64,000 bases of DNA from Sphingomicrobium astaxanthinifaciens (GCF_022865105.1 NZ_JAKNYM010000002.1:281501-345500); one strand, 5' to 3'. Positions 36,496-46,984 are shown, counted from the first letter of the stretch. A program made the numbers and translations. The notes: generated by a model not told the origin, from the letters alone.

Positions 36496-36708
36496 ATGTC
36501 CACGATCCCGCCCCCCGAGACGATCCGAGTCGATACGCTCCGCGTCCATTGCGACGGCGCCGGCGACATCTCGCCCGCGCTCGGCCACCCGCGCGTCTTC
36601 CTCCACATCGACGACAACGGTTTCGTCGAATGCGGTTATTGCGATCGCCGCTTCGTCCTCGCGGGCGGACCGGCCGACGACGAGGCGAGCGGCAGGGACG
36701 TGGCGTGA
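36496..36708 (+). CDS. CHCC-type zinc-finger domain protein
   Basis: A 70-aa protein of the zf-CHCC family (as in the NDUFS6 subunit of complex I). Ligands are C19 in RVHCDGAG, the His of VFLHIDDNG and the CxxC of VECGYCDRRF. Bacterial stand-alone members are common in alphaproteobacteria; a role in complex I assembly is suspected by homology but not proven. Its stop overlaps the tldD start as GTGA, so it is translated in tandem with tldD. Confidence 0.85.
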   Translation: MSTIPPPETIRVDTLRVHCDGAGDISPALGHPRVFLHIDDNGFVECGYCDRRFVLAGGPADDEASGRDVA

Positions 36709-38129
36709 GCCTCGGTCCTCGGGGGTTCCTCTACACGCCGGGCGGGTTCGAACCCGCCGACGCGCTCGCCGCGGCGCGCGCGCACCTGTCGGACCGCGAC
36801 GACGGCGAACTCTATCTCCAGTATCGCGCCTCCGAGATGGTCGCCTTCGACGACGGCCGGCTGCGCGCCGCCGACTATTCGACCGATCGGGGGTTCGGGC
36901 TGCGCGGGGTGACCGGCGAGATGACCGGTTTCGCGCATGCGAACGAACTGAGCCGCGCCGCGATCGACCGCGCCGCCGAGACGCTCCGCTTGCTCGACCC
37001 GTCGAAGCAGGCCCCCGCCGGGCCGCCGCGCGGCACCAACGCCAGGCTCTACACCGACGCCGACCCGCTGGTCGCGGTGCCGTTCGAAAGGAAGCTCGCG
37101 CTCATCGAGGAGATCGAGGCGGAGGCGCGCCGCCGCGACCCGCGCATCGACCAGGTCAGCGTGGTGCTCTCGGGCAGCTGGAGCGTGGTCGAGATCGTCC
37201 GCCCCGACGGCTTCGTCGGTACCGACGTGCGCCCGCTGGTGCGGCTCAACGTCTCGGTGGTGATGGCCGATGGCGATCGCCGCGAGAGCGGCAGCCACGG
37301 GCTGGGCGGGCGCTATCTCTACGACCGCTTGTTCGACCGCGCGACGTGGATGCGCTGCGTCGATGAAGCGGTGCGCATGGCCGACGTCAACATGCGCTCG
37401 GTTGCCGCGCCCGCGGGAGACATGCCGGTGCTGCTCGGCCCCGGCTGGTGCGGCGTGCTGCTGCACGAGGCGGTCGGCCACGGGCTCGAGGGTGACTTCA
37501 ACCGCAAGGGGCAGTCGACCTTCTCGGGGCGCATCGGCGAGCGTGTCGCCTCGCCCGGCGTCACCGTGGTCGACGAGGGCAATATCGCCGATCGCCGCGG
37601 CAGCCTGACGATCGACGACGAGGGCACCCCGACGCAGCGCAACGTGCTGATCGAGGACGGCATCTTGCGTGGCTATATGCAGGACCGCCTCAACGCCCGG
37701 CTGATGGGGGTCGAGCCCACCGGCAACGGGCGCCGCGAGAGCTTCGCGCATGCGCCGATGCCGCGCATGACCAACACCTTCATGCTGGGCGGCGAGGATG
37801 ATCCCGCCGAGCTGCTCGCGCGGCTGGACAAGGGTATCTACGCCAAGAGCTTCGGCGGCGGGCAGGTCGATATCGTCAGCGGCAAGTTCGTCTTCAGCTG
37901 CACCGAGGCCTACAAGGTCGAGGGTGGCAAGCTGGGCGACCCGATCAAGGGCGCGACGCTGATCGGCGACGGGCCGACGGTGATGCAGCGGGTGCAGGGC
38001 ATCGGCAACGACATGGCGCTGGACGAAGGCGTCGGCATGTGCGGCAAGGGCGGCCAGTCGGTCCCCGCGGGCGTCGGGCAGCCGAGCCTGCTCGTCTCCG
38101 CCATCACCGTCGGCGGCACCGCCGCGTGA
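36705..38129 (+). CDS. tldD: TldD-type metalloprotease
   Basis: A 474-aa PmbA/TldA-family protein; TldD with TldE forms a zinc protease that trims peptides such as microcin B17 and CcdA. The zinc motif HEAVGHGLEGD lies in the segment LLGPGWCGVLLHEAVGHGLE. Other family marks are GFGLRGVTGE, FSGRIGERVASPGVTVVDEG, DDEGTPTQRNVLIEDG, RRESFAHAPMPRMTNTFM and GGGQVDIVSGKFVFSCTEAY. It starts with GTG at 36705 and ends overlapping the next gene. The partner tldE/pmbA is not in this window. Confidence 0.94.
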   Translation: MSLGPRGFLYTPGGFEPADALAAARAHLSDRDDGELYLQYRASEMVAFDDGRLRAADYSTDRGFGLRGVTGEMTGFAHANELSRAAIDRAAETLRLLDPSKQAPAGPPRGTNARLYTDADPLVAVPFERKLALIEEIEAEARRRDPRIDQVSVVLSGSWSVVEIVRPDGFVGTDVRPLVRLNVSVVMADGDRRESGSHGLGGRYLYDRLFDRATWMRCVDEAVRMADVNMRSVAAPAGDMPVLLGPGWCGVLLHEAVGHGLEGDFNRKGQSTFSGRIGERVASPGVTVVDEGNIADRRGSLTIDDEGTPTQRNVLIEDGILRGYMQDRLNARLMGVEPTGNGRRESFAHAPMPRMTNTFMLGGEDDPAELLARLDKGIYAKSFGGGQVDIVSGKFVFSCTEAYKVEGGKLGDPIKGATLIGDGPTVMQRVQGIGNDMALDEGVGMCGKGGQSVPAGVGQPSLLVSAITVGGTAA

Positions 38130-38352
38130 GCCTCGTCGAGGCGGCGCGCTATTCCACGCGGGTCGAGGGCGACCTCGCGCGCCACCGGCTCGAGGCGGAG
38201 AATATCCCGGCGATGATCTTCGACACCGGGCTCAACAACGTGTTCGGGGGCGCGGGGCTGGCGTGGGTGCGGCTGATGGTCGACGAGAGCGACCTTGCCG
38301 TGGCCCGCGACATCCTCAGCTCGCCCCCCGACGCGGTGGCGGTCGAGGACGA

Positions 38353-38356
<4 letters not shown>
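38126..38356 (+). CDS. DUF2007-domain small protein
   Basis: A 76-aa protein starting with GTG (SLVEAARYSTRVEGDLARHRLEAE). The pattern of a short beta-alpha-beta fold with AARHRLEAENIPAMIFDTG-like sequence and a C-terminal VDESDLAVARDIL helix fits DUF2007 (putative signal-transducing protein, GlnB-like fold). It is translationally coupled to tldD through GTGA. Its stop overlaps the end of recQ on the other strand. Function is unknown. Confidence 0.75.
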
Positions 38357-40113
<1,757 letters not shown>

Positions 40114-40172
40114 CGCCTCTCGCTAGCGCGCTCGACCGGTCGCGACAAGCCGCGATCGGGGGCGGCAAGCGG

Positions 40173-40589
40173 TTACAGCAGGTGGTTGATCGGGTCGAGG
40201 CTGTACCCCGCCTCGGCGGCGGTTTCGCGCAGGTCGGCGATCGGGCGCCCCCGCTCGTGGTGCGCGAGCGCCCACAGCAGCGTCGAGCGCGTGCCCGAGC
40301 GGCAGAAGGCGAAGGTCTTGGCGTCGCCGGCGGCATCGAGCGCCTCGCATTCGGCCGCCACGTCGGCGGGCGAGATGCCGCGCCCGATCGGCACATGGGC
40401 GAAGCGGATCCCCGCGTCCTTGCACGCCGCCTCGAGCGCGGCGGCGGTAGGCTGGTCCTCTTCCTCATGGTCGGGCCGGTTGCAGATGACCATCCCATAG
40501 CCTTCGGCCCGCAGCGTCTCGACATCGTCGAGCCCCATCTGGCTGCCGACATGGAAATCGCCGTCGAGCGGCACTTTCTTGAGGATCAT
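40173..40589 (-). CDS. DUF442/TIGR01244-type phosphatase-like protein
   Basis: A 138-aa protein of the beta-lactamase-hydrolase-associated (DUF442) family. It has the dual-specificity-phosphatase-like fold and the signature TFAFCRSGTRSTLLWAL (Cys-x-x-Gly-x-Arg) and GYGMVICNRPDHEEEDQP upstream. Family members linked to persulfide dioxygenase are called sulfur transferases or phosphatases; actual substrate here is unknown. I chose MILKKVPLDG at 40589. The gene is divergent from the HerA-like ATPase. Confidence 0.82.
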   Translation of the reverse strand: MILKKVPLDGDFHVGSQMGLDDVETLRAEGYGMVICNRPDHEEEDQPTAAALEAACKDAGIRFAHVPIGRGISPADVAAECEALDAAGDAKTFAFCRSGTRSTLLWALAHHERGRPIADLRETAAEAGYSLDPINHLL

Positions 40590-40681
40590 CGACCACACTC
40601 CCTTTGCAAAAGCCCAATGCGCGAGCGTGCGTGCAGGTTTCGCGCTTGTCTCGCAAGCCCGCACGGCTAGGGTGGCGCGAC

Positions 40682-42142
40682 ATGCCTATCGCCGTCGACA
40701 TGGGGGTCGACCCGCTCGGGAAGACCGTTCCCCTCAACCTCGAAGAACTGCTCGCCACCCGGCTGCTCGTCCAGGGCAATTCGGGCAGCGGCAAGTCGCA
40801 CCTGCTGCGCCGCCTGCTCGAGAAATCGGCGGGGCAGGTGCAGCAGGTGATCGTCGACCCCGAGGGCGAATTCACCACGCTCAGCGATGCCTACGGGCAT
40901 GTCGTGGTCGAGGGCGCGGCCCATAGCGAGACCGAGATCGGCAAGCTCGCCATGCGCATCCGCGAGCATCGGCTGAGCGTCGTGCTCAGCCTCGAGGGGC
41001 TCGAGGCCGACGGGCAGATGCGCTGCGCCGCGGGCTTTCTCAACACGCTGTTCGATGCCCCGCGCGAGCATTGGTACCCCGCGCTGGTGATCGTCGACGA
41101 GGCGCAGATGTTCGCGCCCACCGCGGGCGGCGAGGTGCCCGAGGACGTGCGCCGCGCCTCGCTCGGCGCGATGACCAACCTGATGTGCCGCGGGCGCAAG
41201 CGCGGGCTCGCGGGCATCATCGCCACCCAGCGGCTCGCCAAGCTGGCCAAGAATGTCGCCGCCGAAGCGTCCAACTTCCTCATGGGCCGTACCTTCCTCG
41301 ACATCGACATGGCGCGCGCCGCCGACCTGCTCGGCATGGAACGGCGGCAGGCCGAGGCGATCCGCGACCTCGAGCGCGGGCAGTTCCTCGGGTTGGGCCC
41401 CGCGATTTCGCGGCGACCGATCAAGGTGAAGATCGGCAGCGTCGAGACCGGCCCCAAGGACGCCACCCCCGCGCTCACCCCGCTGCCGACCGCCACCGGC
41501 GAGGAGGCCGCCTCGCTATTGTTCGACGACCTCGCCGATGCGCCCGAGCCCCCCAAGCCCGAAAAGCCCGCGCCCAAGCCGCTGCCCTCGGAGACGATGA
41601 TGGAGCAGCTCGCCGCCGCCGTGACCACCCGCCGCGCCGCCGACGAGCCCCCCGTCCCCGCCCCCGACGCCGAGGCGGTCGAGCCGATCGTCGCCGAGGC
41701 CTTGGCCGCAATGGTCGAGGAAGAGGACGGCAAACCACGCTCCACCGCCATCGCCTACCAGGATTTCTCGGTGCGCTGCCGGATGAAGGGGCTGCGCACC
41801 CCCCCGCTCGACCTGCCCGCCTTCGGGCGGCGTCTCGCGGCGGCGCGCGCGGGCATCCCCGAGGACCCGCAGCCCGACTGGGGCGAGGTGCTGGCGGCGG
41901 CGGAGGGCCTGCCCGACGACATGCTCGCGCCCTTCCTGCTGATCGCCAAGGCGGCGCGCGAGGGGGCGCCGAGCCCGAGCGAAGAGGCGATCGCCGCCAT
42001 CTACGGCACCGCGAGCCTCAGCCGCGCCCGCCGCCTAATCGACTATATCGAGGAGCGCGAACTGATCGTGAAACGCACCGACATGGGCGGCAAGACGAGC
42101 ATCACGCTACCGGCGCTCGGCTGGACGACGGCGGCGGCGTGA
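40682..42142 (+). CDS. HerA-like (DUF87) AAA ATPase
   Basis: A 486-aa ATP-binding protein. Walker A is QGNSGSGKSHLLRR (about 32-45), followed by QVIVDPEGEFTTLS, typical of HerA/FtsK-type ATPases. Walker B is PALVIVDEAQMFAP, with an arginine-finger region CRGRKRGLAGIIATQRLAKL. After about residue 250 comes an Ala/Pro/Glu-rich linker and a C-terminal winged-helix-like region (SEEAIAAIYGTASLSRARRLIDYIEE). HerA proteins move DNA in repair or phage-defence contexts, but no nuclease (NurA) neighbour is present, so the role is open. The stop overlaps the next small gene. Confidence 0.82.
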   Translation: MPIAVDMGVDPLGKTVPLNLEELLATRLLVQGNSGSGKSHLLRRLLEKSAGQVQQVIVDPEGEFTTLSDAYGHVVVEGAAHSETEIGKLAMRIREHRLSVVLSLEGLEADGQMRCAAGFLNTLFDAPREHWYPALVIVDEAQMFAPTAGGEVPEDVRRASLGAMTNLMCRGRKRGLAGIIATQRLAKLAKNVAAEASNFLMGRTFLDIDMARAADLLGMERRQAEAIRDLERGQFLGLGPAISRRPIKVKIGSVETGPKDATPALTPLPTATGEEAASLLFDDLADAPEPPKPEKPAPKPLPSETMMEQLAAAVTTRRAADEPPVPAPDAEAVEPIVAEALAAMVEEEDGKPRSTAIAYQDFSVRCRMKGLRTPPLDLPAFGRRLAAARAGIPEDPQPDWGEVLAAAEGLPDDMLAPFLLIAKAAREGAPSPSEEAIAAIYGTASLSRARRLIDYIEERELIVKRTDMGGKTSITLPALGWTTAAA

Positions 42143-42390
42143 CCGAGCTGCGCTATTGGACGGCGCTTACGTCATCGCTGATTTTCGCCCTGTTCGCTTT
42201 TGGTGGCTTTGGCATGGGTGGTCCCCGCGACGTCTTCGGGTGGGGCATCGTCATCGCGATCTTTGGAATGCCGATCCTTCTTTGGTGGACACGCATCTAT
42301 CCCGTCGGCCGGATGATCCAATGGGCCTGGCTTGGGCTGGTCGGTATATTTCTGGCGTTGATGACCGTCGTCGCGGTCCCTTCGACCTGA
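42139..42390 (+). CDS. Small inner-membrane protein
   Basis: An 83-aa protein starting with GTG (overlap GTGA with the ATPase stop). It has three hydrophobic segments: LIFALFAFGGFGMG, GWGIVIAIFGMPILLWW and AWLGLVGIFLALMTVVAV. No family is recognised. Codon use is less biased than neighbours in its first half. Its stop abuts the convergent transporter gene with no gap. Confidence 0.65.
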   Translation: MTELRYWTALTSSLIFALFAFGGFGMGGPRDVFGWGIVIAIFGMPILLWWTRIYPVGRMIQWAWLGLVGIFLALMTVVAVPST

Positions 42391-44211
42391 CTACTCCGCT
42401 GCTTTCTCCAGCGCCCGCTCCCTAGCCTGCCGCGCCCAAAGGTCGGCGTAGCGCCCGCCTAGCGCTAACAACTCCTCGTGCGTTCCGCGTTCGGCGACCT
42501 GCCCATCGTCCAGCACCACGATCTGGTCGGCGTGGACCACCGTCGAGAGCCGGTGCGCGATCATGATCGTCGTGCGCGCGCGCATGACATCCTCGAGCGT
42601 CGCCTGGATGTCCTGCTCGGTGGCGCTGTCGAGCGCGCTGGTCGCCTCGTCGAGGATCAGGATCGGCGGATCTTTCAAAAGCGTGCGGGCGATGGCGACG
42701 CGCTGCTTCTCGCCGCCCGACAGCTTCAACCCGCGTTCGCCGACCTTGGTGTCATAGCCCTCGGGCAGCGCGGCGATGAAGGCGTCGATCGCGGCGCCCT
42801 TGGCCGCGGCCTCGACCTCGGGCTGGGTCGCGTCCTCGCGGCCGTAGCCGATATTGTAGCCGATCGTGTCGTTGAACAGCACCGCGTCCTGCGGGACGAT
42901 GCCGATCGCGGCGCGCAAGCTTGCCTGCGTCACCTCGGCGATATCGACGCCGTCGATTGTGATGCGCCCGCCCTGCGGCTCGTAGAAGCGGTAGAGCAGG
43001 CGCGCGAGCGTCGACTTGCCCGCCCCCGAGGGGCCGACCACCGCGAGGCTGGTGCCCGCGGGAATGTCGAGGTCGATGCCCTTCAGGATCTCGCGGTCGG
43101 GGCCGTAGCCGAAGCGCACCGCCTCGAAGCGCACATGCCCCGCGCCGACGTGGAGGTCGCGCGCCCCTGCCGCATCCTCGATCTCGACCGGCGTGTCGAG
43201 CAGCGCGAACATCTCCTCCATGTCGATCAGCCCCTGTTTGATCGAGCGATAGACCCAGCCGAGCATGTTCAAGGGACGGTAGAGCTGCATCAGCAGCGAA
43301 TTGACCAGCACCACGTCGCCCGGGGTGAAGCGCCCCGCGCTCCAGCCCCAGACGGTATAGGCCATCGCCCCCGCCATCATGACATTGGTGATCACCGCCT
43401 GCCCCGCGTTGAGCCAGGCGAGGCTGGTCTCGTTCTTGACCGCCGCGTGGCTGTAGCGCTCGACCGCCGAGTCGTAGCGCGCGCTCTCGCGCTCCTCGGC
43501 GCCGAAATATTTTACCGTCTCGTAGTTGAGCAGGCTGTCGACCGCGCGCTGCGCGGCCTGCTGGTCGACCGCGTTCATGTCGCGGCGGATCGCGTTGCGC
43601 CAGTCGGTCACGACGCGGGTGAACCAGATATAGGCGACCACCATCGTCATCGTCGCGGCGGTCAGTCCCAGCCCGAACTGGAGCGTGAAGATGATCGCGA
43701 TGCCGACCAGCTCGACCGCGGTCGGCGCGATGTTGAAGAGGATGAAATAGAGCATCGAATCGACGCTCTTGGTGCCCCGCTCCACGAGCCGGCCGAGGCT
43801 GCCCGTGCGGCGCTCGAGGTGGAAGCGCAGCGACAGGGCGTGGATGTGGCGGAACAGCCGACTCGCCAGCCGCCGCGCCGCTTCCTGCCCGACCCGCTCG
43901 AAGATGCCGTTGCGCACATTGTCGACCAGCGTGCCGAGCAGCCGCATCGTCGCATAGGCGGCGACCAGCCCGATGATGATGTCGACCCCCGCCGCCGCGC
44001 CGCCCTCGCCCGCGGCCATGCGGTCGACCACCTCCTTGTAGAAGAAGGGCACCGCGAGCACGATCGCCTTGCCGAGCAGCACCAGCAGGATCGACACCAC
44101 GACGCGCGCCTTGAGGTCGGTGCGCCCCGCCGGCCAGAGCCAGGGCAGGAACCGCAGGAGGATGCGAAAATCGCCGCCCTCGGGGGCATGTCCTTTGCTC
44201 GGGCGCGCCAT
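42391..44211 (-). CDS. Atm1/HMT1-type ABC exporter (fused permease-ATPase)
   Basis: A 606-aa half-transporter. The six-helix membrane domain (about 30-320) begins after a polar N-terminus and contains VPFFYKEVVDRMA, LSLRFHLERRTGSLGRLVERGTKSVDSMLYFILFNIAPT and LNYETVKYFGAEERE, characteristic of the Atm1 subgroup. The ATPase has Walker A VGPSGAGKSTLAR, signature KLSGGEKQRVAIARTLLK and Walker B ILILDEATSALDSATEQDI. Bacterial Atm1 homologues export glutathione-bound metals or persulfides; mitochondrial Atm1 feeds cytosolic Fe-S assembly. Complete. Confidence 0.92.
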   Translation of the reverse strand: MARPSKGHAPEGGDFRILLRFLPWLWPAGRTDLKARVVVSILLVLLGKAIVLAVPFFYKEVVDRMAAGEGGAAAGVDIIIGLVAAYATMRLLGTLVDNVRNGIFERVGQEAARRLASRLFRHIHALSLRFHLERRTGSLGRLVERGTKSVDSMLYFILFNIAPTAVELVGIAIIFTLQFGLGLTAATMTMVVAYIWFTRVVTDWRNAIRRDMNAVDQQAAQRAVDSLLNYETVKYFGAEERESARYDSAVERYSHAAVKNETSLAWLNAGQAVITNVMMAGAMAYTVWGWSAGRFTPGDVVLVNSLLMQLYRPLNMLGWVYRSIKQGLIDMEEMFALLDTPVEIEDAAGARDLHVGAGHVRFEAVRFGYGPDREILKGIDLDIPAGTSLAVVGPSGAGKSTLARLLYRFYEPQGGRITIDGVDIAEVTQASLRAAIGIVPQDAVLFNDTIGYNIGYGREDATQPEVEAAAKGAAIDAFIAALPEGYDTKVGERGLKLSGGEKQRVAIARTLLKDPPILILDEATSALDSATEQDIQATLEDVMRARTTIMIAHRLSTVVHADQIVVLDDGQVAERGTHEELLALGGRYADLWARQARERALEKAAE

Positions 44212-44293
44212 CCCGGCGAGGTAGGGGGCGCCGGGCGGGTTGGCAATGGCGGCCTAAAGCCGGGATCAGCCCGCGCGGCGCGCTCGTGGAAAA

Positions 44294-44308
44294 TCCCAAC
44301 AGTCGGGA
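44294..44308. promoter_or_regulatory. Possible enhancer (UAS) for the sigma-54 promoter
   Basis: Imperfect palindrome TCCCAACAGTCGGGA, about 63 bp before the -24 element and about 90 bp before the expected start. Bacterial enhancer-binding proteins of the PspF/NtrC type bind inverted repeats at such distances. This is inference from symmetry and spacing. Confidence 0.4.
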
Positions 44309-44370
44309 AAGTGCACCGGATTTCTCGCCACGATGTCACGACGGGCATTGATTTTACTCGTTTTTCAAAT

Positions 44371-44386
44371 TGGCACGCTCCCTGCA
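44371..44386 (+). promoter_or_regulatory. Sigma-54 (RpoN) promoter
   Basis: TGGCAC-N5-CTGCA with GG at 44372-44373 and GC at 44384-44385, exactly ten bases apart. The wider match TTGGCACG agrees with the -24 consensus, and the -12 element differs by one base. Transcription would start near 44397, 45 bp before the ATG of the 35-aa peptide. This is the clearest promoter in the window and implies activation by an enhancer-binding protein. Confidence 0.82.
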
Positions 44387-44442
44387 TTGTATCTGGCGAG
44401 CCCAGCCACGGTGGCCGGGTTCGACCAAAAGGGAGAAAAACC

Positions 44443-44550
44443 ATGAATGCCCAGTTTGTCGCCAAGGACATCCTCGTCTCGGTCGCCGCCTCGATCTTCG
44501 CCGCCAGCCTGCTGCTCGGCGCCGCGCTGTCGGGTGCCCCGATCGCCTGA
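44443..44550 (+). CDS. 35-aa single-pass membrane peptide, sigma-54-controlled
   Basis: Short ORF with a good ribosome-binding site (GGGAG, 8 nt upstream). Its N-terminal part (MNAQFVAKDILVSV) precedes a hydrophobic alanine/leucine stretch ending SGAPIA. One membrane helix spans about 11-31. It is the first gene behind the sigma-54 promoter and lies 28 bp before a PspC-domain gene. By position it resembles the tiny membrane members of phage-shock operons, but I find no sequence similarity to PspB or PspD. Confidence 0.7.
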   Translation: MNAQFVAKDILVSVAASIFAASLLLGAALSGAPIA

Positions 44551-44578
44551 CCCTTTCACCAATCGGAGAATATTACCC

Positions 44579-44767
44579 ATGGATCGCAAGTTTCTCGTCA
44601 AGCCCAGCGAAGGCAAGCTGATGGGCGTCTCGGCCGGCATCGCCGATTATTTCGGGCTCGATGTCACGCTCGTCCGTCTCGGCTGGGTCGTCGCCTTCTT
44701 CATCAGCGCCGGCACCGCCATCCTGTTCTACCTGATCACGGGCCTCGTCGCCGACAGCGCGCGGTGA
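44579..44767 (+). CDS. pspC: PspC-domain membrane protein
   Basis: A 62-aa protein consisting of one PspC domain. The motif KLMGVSAGIADYFGLDVTLVRL (about 13-34) is diagnostic, followed by one membrane helix, VVAFFISAGTAILFYLITGLV. In enteric bacteria PspC, with PspB, senses envelope stress and releases PspF from PspA. Here only the PspC domain is present, and pspA/pspF are not in the window. GGAG lies upstream of the ATG. A strong terminator follows. Confidence 0.88.
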   Translation: MDRKFLVKPSEGKLMGVSAGIADYFGLDVTLVRLGWVVAFFISAGTAILFYLITGLVADSAR

Positions 44768-44815
44768 GCGACCCGACCCGCCCCCCGGCCGATCCCGGCC
44801 GCGGCGACGCGACGA

Positions 44816-44848
44816 GGCTCGCCGGGTCCCCCCGGCGGGCCTTTTTTG
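44816..44848 (+). terminator. Rho-independent terminator after pspC
   Basis: GC-rich stem (CTCGCCGGG/CCCGGCGGG-type, about 9 bp with a G-T pair) and a short C-rich loop, followed by C and six T at 44842-44847. It lies between pspC and the convergent SLC13 gene, which ends at 44856. Confidence 0.85.
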
Positions 44849-44855
44849 TGGCGCG

Positions 44856-46685
44856 CTAGAGCCCGTAGGTGATCGACAGCACCACCGAGAGGCTGGCCAC
44901 CATCAGCAGCACCAGCGGAATGCCGGTCTTGAGATAGTCGTTAAAGCGATAGTCGCCCTCGGCCATGATCAGCATGTTCGTCTGGTAGGCGATGGGGGTG
45001 GCGTAGCACAGGTTGCAGCCGAACAGCACCGCGAGCACCAGCGGTTCGACCTCGAGCCCCAGCTGGCCGGCGAGGCTGAAGGCGATCGGGGTGCCGACCG
45101 CCGCCGCGGTGGCGTTCGAGGCGAAGTTGGTCAGCAGCGTGACGAACAACATGATCAGCGCGAGCACGAAGGGCGGCGCCAGCCCGCTCATCCCGAAGGC
45201 GAGGATCTCGCCGAGCCATTGCGCCGCGCCGCTGTCGGCGATCAGCCGCCCGATCGCGATCGAGGCGGCAACGAGCACGATCACCTTGGCCGACAGCGCG
45301 CGCCCGACCTTGTCGAAATGCACGCAGCCGGTCACGAACATCGCCACCGCGCCGGCGAGCGCCGAGATCGCGATCGGCACGATGCCGAGCGAGGCGAGCA
45401 GCACCGCGGTGCCCATGATGAGAATCGCGGTCCACGCCTTGCGGCGACGCGGCAGCGGGCGCGCGCCGTCGAGCATCAGCAGCGCGTCGTTCTGGGCGAA
45501 CTCCTGCAGCGCGCTCTCGCGCCCGAGGACGAGCAGGATGTCGCCCTCGGCGAGTCGCGCCTCGGCGCTCATCTCGCGCGGGGCGGCAAACCCCCGGCTC
45601 GGCGCCTGCGCGACCCCGAGCACCGCGACCCCGCGGATCCCCGCGGTCTGGAGCGTGCGGCCGACCAGCCGGCTGTCGCCGCTGATCGCCATCTCGGCCT
45701 CGACGAGGTCCTCGCCGGTCGCCGCGCTTTCCTTGCCGAGCCGTTCGATCAGCCAGCGCGGCGCGGCGGTCGCGCCGAGCTTGCGCGCCGCCTCGCGCAG
45801 CCCGTCGGCGGTGGCGACGGCGGCGAGCCGCTGCCCCGGCTGCAGCGTGCGCGGCTCGCGCAGGAAGGCGAAGGTCTCGGGCAGCTTGTCCTTGAAGTCG
45901 TCATAGGCGCGCTCGAGCCAGCTCGACCCGGTGCCCACCCGCAGCGTGGCGATGAACTTGCGCGGCTCGTGCCCCGCCTCGGGACTGTTGTCGGGGAGCA
46001 ACCGCGGCATCACCAGCCAGATGTAGGGCAGGCACACCAGCGCGGCCGTCAGCACGATCGGGGTGAAGTGGAAGATCGGCAGTTCCTGCATGCCCAGGTC
46101 GGCGGCGATCGAGACCACGAGCAGGTTGGTCGAGGTACCGATCGTCGTCGCCATCCCGCCGATCAGGATCGCGGCATTGAGCGGGATGAGCGTCTTCGAG
46201 GCGGGCATCGCCCCGCCCGCGGCGAGCTGCACCATCACCGGGATCAGAAGGACCAGCACCGGCGTGTCGTTGACCACCATCGAGGCGAACATGGCCAGCA
46301 CGAGGGTGACCAGCAGCCCGACGTGGGTGTTGACCCGGAACACCGACCCGAGCGCGCGCGCGGCGGGCTCGAGCGCGCCGGTCACGACCAGCCCGCGCCC
46401 CATCACCATCAGCGCGCAGATGGTCACCAGCGCGGTATGCCCGAAGCCCCCGAAGGCGAGCGCCAGCCCGTCCTTGGGATTGGTCTGGGGCAGCGGGATC
46501 AGGTAGAGCATCAGCGCGATCGCGCCGATCGTCATCAGGCTGATGATCTCGACCTTGAAGCGGTTCGAGGCGAACGCCGCGAACATCAGCGTGGCGACCA
46601 TGATCGCGAGGGCGGCGTGGAGGGACGGCAGGCTCAGCACGAGCGGGGTACCTTCCAATCTGGGGCAATCTGGGACGGACGACAC
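44856..46685 (-). CDS. SLC13/DASS-type permease with two RCK_C (TrkA-C) domains
   Basis: A 609-aa membrane protein. The N-terminal membrane half contains FASMVVNDTPVLVLLIPVMV and IGGMATTIGTSTNLLVV, the SNT-like substrate motif. A cytosolic insert (about 230-420) holds regulatory RCK_C-like modules with AEMAISGDSRLVGRTLQTAGIRG and ARLAEGDILLVLGRE. The second membrane half has NFASNATAAAVGTPIAFSLA and CNLCYATPIAYQTNMLI. Related proteins carry sulfate, citrate or other anions; substrate here is unknown. The true start may be downstream of the first ATG because the first 15 residues are not typical. Confidence 0.88.
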   Translation of the reverse strand: MSSVPDCPRLEGTPLVLSLPSLHAALAIMVATLMFAAFASNRFKVEIISLMTIGAIALMLYLIPLPQTNPKDGLALAFGGFGHTALVTICALMVMGRGLVVTGALEPAARALGSVFRVNTHVGLLVTLVLAMFASMVVNDTPVLVLLIPVMVQLAAGGAMPASKTLIPLNAAILIGGMATTIGTSTNLLVVSIAADLGMQELPIFHFTPIVLTAALVCLPYIWLVMPRLLPDNSPEAGHEPRKFIATLRVGTGSSWLERAYDDFKDKLPETFAFLREPRTLQPGQRLAAVATADGLREAARKLGATAAPRWLIERLGKESAATGEDLVEAEMAISGDSRLVGRTLQTAGIRGVAVLGVAQAPSRGFAAPREMSAEARLAEGDILLVLGRESALQEFAQNDALLMLDGARPLPRRRKAWTAILIMGTAVLLASLGIVPIAISALAGAVAMFVTGCVHFDKVGRALSAKVIVLVAASIAIGRLIADSGAAQWLGEILAFGMSGLAPPFVLALIMLFVTLLTNFASNATAAAVGTPIAFSLAGQLGLEVEPLVLAVLFGCNLCYATPIAYQTNMLIMAEGDYRFNDYLKTGIPLVLLMVASLSVVLSITYGL

Positions 46686-46837
46686 CGCCCGGTGGGCTCG
46701 ATCCTAGCCCCCCGACCGCGAAAAGACAGGATTTTCGCACTTCACGGCGGTCATACCGCCCTAAAGCGGGGGGTGGAGATGTGCAACCAACAGGCGGGCT
46801 GGACGGTTTCACCTTCGAATAGCAGAGGAATTTGAGC

Positions 46838-46984
46838 ATGTATCGCAAGGGCGACGAAGTCCATGTGTCGGAAGAAGAGGCGACCGGGGCGGTCAAGCCG
46901 CACATCACCCGCTGGGTGCTCGGCGTCTCGCTCTTCCTCATCGTGATCGCGATGTCGCTCGTGTGGATCATCCCCTCGCTCTAG
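46838..46984 (+). CDS. 48-aa single-pass membrane protein
   Basis: Short ORF with a good ribosome-binding site (AGAGGA, 9 nt before the ATG). A charged cytoplasmic half starts MYRKGDEVHVSEEEATG, followed by PHITRWVLGVSLFLIVIA and a hydrophobic end with WIIPSL, so one C-terminal helix. This layout (acidic head, Arg-Trp, helix near the C-terminus) resembles small respiratory-chain accessory or tail-anchored peptides of sphingomonads. No family name can be given. It lies alone between the permease (divergent) and the nucleosidase. Confidence 0.7.
   Translation: MYRKGDEVHVSEEEATGAVKPHITRWVLGVSLFLIVIAMSLVWIIPSL

Noticed and set aside
40604-40681. Longer N-terminus for the HerA-like ATPase
   Set aside because: MPIAVDMGVDPLGK at 40682 fits the family; upstream codons overlap the divergent promoter region.
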